Source: Rhizobium leguminosarum (lineage in GTDB: Bacteria > Pseudomonadota > Alphaproteobacteria > Rhizobiales > Rhizobiaceae). Taken from it: a DNA stretch of 64,000 bases. Below, in pieces: positions 60,745 through 64,000 of this stretch. The translations under genes were made by a program, and so were the position numbers. Where the stretch lies: assembly GCF_001652265.1 (NCBI RefSeq), contig NZ_LWBS01000011.1, forward strand, positions 124,001 through 188,000, given 5' to 3'. The notes below the pieces were generated by a model, which saw only the letters and a list, made by a program, of their open reading frames with translations, was not told the DNA's origin and did no database searches. Position 1 is the stretch's first letter, and each line of letters begins with the position of its first letter.

Positions 60745-61137
60745 ATGTCTAGAAATAATGTCGAAACGATCAAGCGCATCTATGCCAGCTTCAACGCCAG
60801 AGACATTGACGCTGTCCTTGCCGTCCTTTCCGATGATGTCGCCTGGGCCAACGGCATGGATGGCGGCCACATCAATGGCCGTGAGGCCGTGCGCGACTAT
60901 TGGACACGCCAGTGGGCTGTCATTAGTCCCCACGTCGAGCCGGTCGCATTTGAAGAAACGCCAGATGGCGCTGTCGCTGTCGAGGTAATCCAGTCGGTCT
61001 TTGACCTCGATGGCCGGCCACTGGAAAGTCAAAGTCATGGCCTGAAGGACAAGACCGTGACGCATATCTTCCGCATGCAAGGCGACAAGATCGTCCGCTT
61101 CGATATCCGGGATGCCTTCGGCAGCGGAGCGGTCTGA
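60745..61137 (+). CDS. SnoaL/NTF2-like ketosteroid-isomerase-type protein
   Basis: This 130-aa protein has the SnoaL_2 pattern: ETIKRIYASFNARDIDAVLAVLSDDVAWANG, then GREAVRDYWTRQWAVISPHVEPVAFEE, VEVIQSVFDLDGRPL and THIFRMQGDKIVRFDIRD. Family members include isomerases, cyclases and stress-linked proteins. It diverges from the MarR gene, which probably represses it. A repeat follows its stop. Confidence 0.84.
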   Translation: MSRNNVETIKRIYASFNARDIDAVLAVLSDDVAWANGMDGGHINGREAVRDYWTRQWAVISPHVEPVAFEETPDGAVAVEVIQSVFDLDGRPLESQSHGLKDKTVTHIFRMQGDKIVRFDIRDAFGSGAV

Positions 61138-61152
61138 TCCTGATCGAGGAGG

Positions 61153-61375
61153 CTCCCTCTTCTCCCCAGCGGGGAGAAGGTGGCCCGCAGGGTCGGATGA
61201 GGGGGCCACACGGCACACCATTCATTGCCCTTCGCTCGCGCTCAGCGCATTCGCAGCCTTGTCGCTCACCCCCTCATCGCCTCGCTATCGCTCCGGCACC
61301 GACCGGGGTCGAGCCACAGGTCTCGACCCGTCCTTCGGACCCCCGCTGGGGAGAAGAGGACAGTGGCCGCACCTT
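61153..61375. repeat. Composite rhizobial interspersed repeats, copy 7
   Basis: A CTCTTCTCCCCAGCGGGGAG hairpin with GGATGAGGGGGCC (61153-61206) is followed by a second block with GACCGGGGTCGAGCCACAGG / TCTCGACCCGTCCTTCGG and a final CCCGCTGGGGAGAAGAGG. It separates convergent NTF2-like and SRPBCC genes. Confidence 0.65.
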
Positions 61376-61424
61376 CGTCCCCCTCCTGCGGGCACCGTGC
61401 AGCCAGGGCCGAGCCACCAAGGGC

Positions 61425-61913
61425 TCAGCGGTCCAGCCAGGCGGCGAGTCCATCCAGCGTCTGCAGCCCGTATTCCACCGCGCCGAAGCCGATGACCACC
61501 TGACGCCGCTTGGCGCTGGGGTGGAGCTGGCGCATGGTCAGCACCGTCTTGCCGTCGGTCTGCTCATCGAAGGTCACCGTGGCGCGGAAACGGTCGGGGT
61601 CGTCGGGGTCGGGCGTGCCATAGTCCATCACGATCCGCTCGTTCGGCACGATCTCCAGAAAGCGCATGAGGTTTGGGAAGCGCTGCTGCTTGCCCTCGAA
61701 CACACCCACCATGTCGAAGCGCCAGACCCCGCCCTCGCGGATATCGGCTTCGTGGGTCTCGATGCTGAGGCCGGCCGGGCCGTACCATTCGCCAAGCGCC
61801 TTGGGGTCCATCCAGGCGGCAAAGACCTTGTCGCGTGGGTGGTTGAGCAGCTTCACCAGCACGATTTCGCGGTCGAGCGACCATGTCTCAAACAGGTTTG
61901 CCATGTCCTTCAT
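61425..61913 (-). CDS. SRPBCC / AHSA1-like domain protein
   Basis: This 162-aa protein has the AHSA1-type SRPBCC fold: LDREIVLVKLLNHPRDKVFAAWMDPKALGEWYGPAG, HEADIREGGVWRFDMVGVF and the long helix region GFGAVEYGLQTLDGLAAWL. Such proteins bind small hydrophobic ligands. Its start overlaps the upstream ArsR stop by about 26 bp, the widespread ArsR-SRPBCC operon. Met4 (61904) is a possible start. Ligand and role unknown. Confidence 0.86.
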   Translation of the reverse strand: MKDMANLFETWSLDREIVLVKLLNHPRDKVFAAWMDPKALGEWYGPAGLSIETHEADIREGGVWRFDMVGVFEGKQQRFPNLMRFLEIVPNERIVMDYGTPDPDDPDRFRATVTFDEQTDGKTVLTMRQLHPSAKRRQVVIGFGAVEYGLQTLDGLAAWLDR

Positions 61914-62244
61914 CGTCCTCTTCGGTTTTGTCCAGGTAGACTTCGAGCCGATCCAGCCGCTCGGTCCAGCGCCGGCGCTCCGATATCATCCAGTCCGCCG
62001 CCTCGTCGAAACGCGCCTGCACCAACCGGCACCAGCGGCTGCGCCCACGCTTCTCGCTGGCGATCAACCCGCAATCTTCCAGCACCCTGAGATGCTGGGC
62101 GAAGGAGGGCAGCGCCATGTCGAAAGGCTCGGCAAGCGCGCTGACCGGCAACTCGCCCTCGACCAGCCGCGACACCACGGCGCGGCGGGTCGGGTCGCTG
62201 AGAGCGTGAAAGGCGAGGTCGAGGGGGGTCGAATGGTAAGGCAT
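61888..62244 (-). CDS. ArsR-family regulator paired with SRPBCC protein (module 1)
   Basis: This 118-aa winged-helix regulator begins with LDLAFHALSDPTRRAVVSRLVEGELPVSALAEPFDMALPSFAQHLRVLEDCGLIASEKRGRSRWCRLVQ. No metal-binding CxC motif is present, so it belongs to the non-metal subgroup. It is cotranscribed with the overlapping SRPBCC gene. A 34-bp tandem duplication lies 41 bp upstream of its start. Confidence 0.87.
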   Translation of the reverse strand: MPYHSTPLDLAFHALSDPTRRAVVSRLVEGELPVSALAEPFDMALPSFAQHLRVLEDCGLIASEKRGRSRWCRLVQARFDEAADWMISERRRWTERLDRLEVYLDKTEEDDEGHGKPV

Positions 62245-62285
62245 ATCAATCCGTAAATTGCTCAGTGGCGGCGGTCAAGGATAAA

Positions 62286-62353
62286 AAGGTACTTGCCTTA
62301 GTATCGGGCTCCCAATATGAAGGTACTTGCCTTAGTGTCCGGCCCCGAATGGA
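62286..62353. repeat. Tandem duplication of a 34-bp unit, possible double operator
   Basis: AAGGTACTTGCCTTAGT occurs at 62286-62302 and again at 62320-62336, exactly 34 bp apart; the following bases (TCGGGCTCCCAAT vs TCCGGCCCCGAAT) also match. Each unit has AAGG/CCTT inverted ends. It lies between divergent ArsR and DHFR-like genes. Confidence 0.7.
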
Positions 62354-62392
62354 TGGGCCGCTGTGGTGCAACACCTTTCAAGGAGGACTCCA

Positions 62393-63034
62393 ATGGTAGT
62401 TCGTGTCGATCTCATGATCTCGCTCGATGGTTTCGCGACAACGACGGACCAGACGCCCGAAACACCGTTCGGCGAGGACTGGCCGCGTCTCGTCGGCGCC
62501 TATGCGGCAACGCGAACGTTCCGTGAGCGCGTGCTCAAGGATACGACGGGAGGCGGGATCACAGGTCTCGACGACGACTATGCTAGAGAATATTTCGAGA
62601 ATGTGGGCGCCGAGATCATGGGCGCCGGCATGTTCGGTCTCCACAATTTTCCCGACGATCCGAACTGGCGCGGCTGGTGGGGCGACGAGCCACCGTTCGG
62701 GTGTCCGGTCTTCGTCCTCACCCACAAGCCGCGGCCCTCCATCGAGATGGCCGGCGGGACGACGTTCCACTTCCTCAATACCACCCCTGTCGATGCGCTC
62801 CAGCAGGCCGTGAGGGTCGCAAACGGCAAGGATGTGAGGATAGGCGGTGGTCCTACCGTCGTTCGCGACTATCTCAAAGCTGGCCTTGTCGACCGCCTTC
62901 ATGTTGCGATCACGCCGATTTTGCTCGGGCGCGGCATCCGGCTGTGGGACGATCTGCGCGGCTTGGAAGCCGGCTGCACAGTCAAGGCGGAAACGTCACC
63001 GAGCGGCACCATCCACCTCACTTTCCAACGCTAG
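62393..63034 (+). CDS. Dihydrofolate reductase family protein (RibD C-terminal domain)
   Basis: This 213-aa protein has the RibD_C/DHFR-like fold: VRVDLMISLDGFATTTDQTP at the N-terminus, AEIMGAGMFGLHNFPDD, PVFVLTHKPRPSIEMAGGTTFHFL, DVRIGGGPTVVRDYLKAGLVDRLHVAITPILLGRGIRLWDDL. AAGGAGGA precedes the ATG. Such proteins are NADPH-dependent reductases of unknown substrate, commonly found next to ArsR/SRPBCC genes, as here on both sides. Confidence 0.87.
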   Translation: MVVRVDLMISLDGFATTTDQTPETPFGEDWPRLVGAYAATRTFRERVLKDTTGGGITGLDDDYAREYFENVGAEIMGAGMFGLHNFPDDPNWRGWWGDEPPFGCPVFVLTHKPRPSIEMAGGTTFHFLNTTPVDALQQAVRVANGKDVRIGGGPTVVRDYLKAGLVDRLHVAITPILLGRGIRLWDDLRGLEAGCTVKAETSPSGTIHLTFQR

Positions 63035-63090
63035 TCGCTAGCCTGAGGCCGATCTCGGCCCCTTGCATGACGCCGATCCGTGTGCTAGAC

Positions 63091-63110
63091 ACTGAACCAG
63101 ATGGTTCAGT
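63091..63110. promoter_or_regulatory. Palindromic ArsR operator that contains the start codon
   Basis: ACTGAACC and GGTTCAGT form a perfect inverted repeat around AGAT; the ATG of the ArsR gene (63101-63103) is inside it, so its first codons ATGGTTCAG are half of the palindrome. TAGACACT just upstream may be the -10 region. Confidence 0.65.
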
Positions 63111-63463
63111 TTTCGACAGCCCGCCTTGATGCCTCCTTTGCCGCGCTCTCGGACGCCACGCGACGTGGCGTTCTGGAGCAGCTCGGGGGTGCGGATGCTT
63201 CGATCACGGAGCTTGCAGCGACGTTCCACATGACCCTCACGGGCATGAAGAAGCACATCGGCGTCCTGGAGCAGGCGGGGCTGGTGACGACGGAGAAGGT
63301 CGGGCGTGTGCGGACCTGCAGGCTTGGCCTGGGCGGGCTCGAGGAGGAGGCGGCCTGGATCGAAGCGCGCCGCCAGATCTGGAACGCACGCTTCAACGCG
63401 CTTGATGACGTCATCGAGGCCCTGAAACGGAAGGAGAAAGCTGATGGGAGACAGAGCGAGTAA
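63101..63463 (+). CDS. ArsR-family regulator paired with SRPBCC protein (module 2)
   Basis: This 120-aa regulator begins MVQFSTARLDASFAALSDATRRGVLEQL and continues SITELAATFHMTLTGMKKHIGVLEQAGLVTTEKVGRVRTCRLG, a non-metal ArsR winged helix. No ribosome site precedes the ATG, which lies in the operator palindrome, so translation is probably from a leaderless or near-leaderless mRNA. It overlaps the SRPBCC gene by 20 bp. The MVQ(F/Y) start is common in this subfamily. Confidence 0.85.
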   Translation: MVQFSTARLDASFAALSDATRRGVLEQLGGADASITELAATFHMTLTGMKKHIGVLEQAGLVTTEKVGRVRTCRLGLGGLEEEAAWIEARRQIWNARFNALDDVIEALKRKEKADGRQSE

Positions 63464-63935
63464 CGGCCGCACGGTGGTCGAACGGAGGTCGGAGCGCGAA
63501 CTCGTGGTGACGCGCACCTTCAACGGCCCGGTTCGCCTCGTATTCGACGCGTGGACCAAGCCCGAATTGTTCAAGCTATGGTGGGCGCCGAAGTCGATGG
63601 GCGTGCCCATACTTTCCTGCGAGATGGATGTTCGCACCGGGGGCAGCTATCGCATCGCGTTCGGACACGACGCCTCGGACGCCATGGCCTTCTTCGGCAA
63701 GTATCTCGACGTGTCGCCGCCTTCGCGCCTCGTCTGGACCAATGACGAAGGCGGGGACGGCGCCGTCACCACGGTGACCTTCGAGGAAGAGGACGGCAGG
63801 ACGTTGCTGGTCCTGCAGGAACTCTATCCCTCGAAGGAAGCGCTCGACCAATCTTTCGTCGGCATGGAAGACGCGATGCCCGAGCAGTTCGAGCAGTTGG
63901 ATGAACTTCTCATCACGCTCAGCGCGAGCGCGTGA
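63444..63935 (+). CDS. SRPBCC / AHSA1-like domain protein
   Basis: This 163-aa protein has the AHSA1-like fold: RELVVTRTFNGPVRLVFDAWTKPELFKLWWAPKSMG, CEMDVRTGGSYRIAFG, LDVSPPSRLVWTNDEG, TTVTFEEEDGRTLLVLQELYPSKEALDQSFVGME. It overlaps the upstream ArsR gene. It is a distant homolog of the product at 61425, so the two modules look like divergent copies of one gene-pair type. Confidence 0.86.
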   Translation: MGDRASNGRTVVERRSERELVVTRTFNGPVRLVFDAWTKPELFKLWWAPKSMGVPILSCEMDVRTGGSYRIAFGHDASDAMAFFGKYLDVSPPSRLVWTNDEGGDGAVTTVTFEEEDGRTLLVLQELYPSKEALDQSFVGMEDAMPEQFEQLDELLITLSASA

Positions 63936-63945
63936 CAGCCCGCCT

Positions 63946-64000
63946 TCAACTCAAACTGCCTAGACCCGCACGAACTTCGGCAAGCCGCTTGACTGCGTAC
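63946..64000 (-). CDS. Possible C-terminal end of a further gene (partial)
   Basis: On the minus strand the last 18 codons read YAVKRLAEVRAGLGSLS and stop at 63946. The composition is protein-like, but 54 bases are too few to identify or confirm a gene. Confidence 0.25.
   Translation of the reverse strand, partial: YAVKRLAEVRAGLGSLS

Noticed and set aside
1..64000. tRNA, rRNA, integrase or prophage genes
   Set aside because: None was seen on reading the sequence; a tRNAscan or Infernal run would be needed to exclude them fully.

Overview
The window is GC-rich chromosomal DNA of a Rhizobium in the R. leguminosarum / R. etli group. Support for this is the frcBCAK fructose operon with its divergent ROK regulator, the pyrE-frk pair, an alpha-r14/NfeR1-like small RNA, a PmtA-type phospholipid methyltransferase fragment, and many rhizobial intergenic palindromic repeats. 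No rRNA, tRNA, CRISPR array, transposase or phage gene was seen. The assignment rests on recognition of gene content, not on a database search.

Layout. 1-4 kb: end of pmtA, a TetR gene, and a leftward metal-efflux operon (DmeF-like CDF, CsoR/RcnR-type sensor, NicO exporter) behind a perfect inverted repeat. 4-11 kb: an aldo/keto reductase, a three-hairpin anti-Shine-Dalgarno sRNA, a secreted small protein, a lipoprotein-like DUF900 hydrolase, and an FAD oxidase / unusual SDR / proline-racemase-family operon that looks like amino- or imino-acid catabolism. 11-17 kb: two TetR-controlled modules, a 275-bp MITE-like element with perfect 34-bp inverted ends, a GGDEF-EAL gene interrupted by an in-frame TGA, and an unrecognised 224-aa protein.

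17-31 kb is a sugar and pyrimidine region: a FucU/RbsD mutarotase overlapping frcR, then frcBCAK, pyrC, a membrane GGDEF cyclase, a VOC protein, a TetR-divergent NmrA/DUF1772/GST group, pyrE and frk. 31-41 kb: an ArsR gene, a frameshifted fatty acid desaturase, otsA, pgi, fadD with a LiuR-like palindrome upstream, a PRC-barrel protein and a GH2 beta-mannosidase.

41-48 kb: a VOC protein, a four-gene OsmVWXY/OpuC-type compatible-solute ABC transporter, a LysR-like regulator with two HTH domains, and cutC. 48-57.6 kb: a probable L-fucose (or related sugar) catabolic cluster with Zn-ADH, RbsCAB-type ABC transporter, FucU, fucose-dehydrogenase-like AKR and UxaA-type dehydratase, plus a GntR regulator with two winged-helix segments. 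57.7-64 kb: a small protein, an SbmA/BacA-like membrane domain fused to an ATPase (YddA/BclA type), a MarR gene, an NTF2-like protein, and two ArsR-SRPBCC modules flanking a DHFR-like protein.

The genes mostly serve carbon uptake (fructose, probable fucose, mannosides, trehalose synthesis), osmotic and metal homeostasis, and many small local-regulator/enzyme modules whose operators can often be read directly as inverted repeats. The most notable signals are the sRNA, the tandem-HTH regulators, the SDR lacking its catalytic lysine, two broken genes, the MITE, and an operator that contains a start codon.
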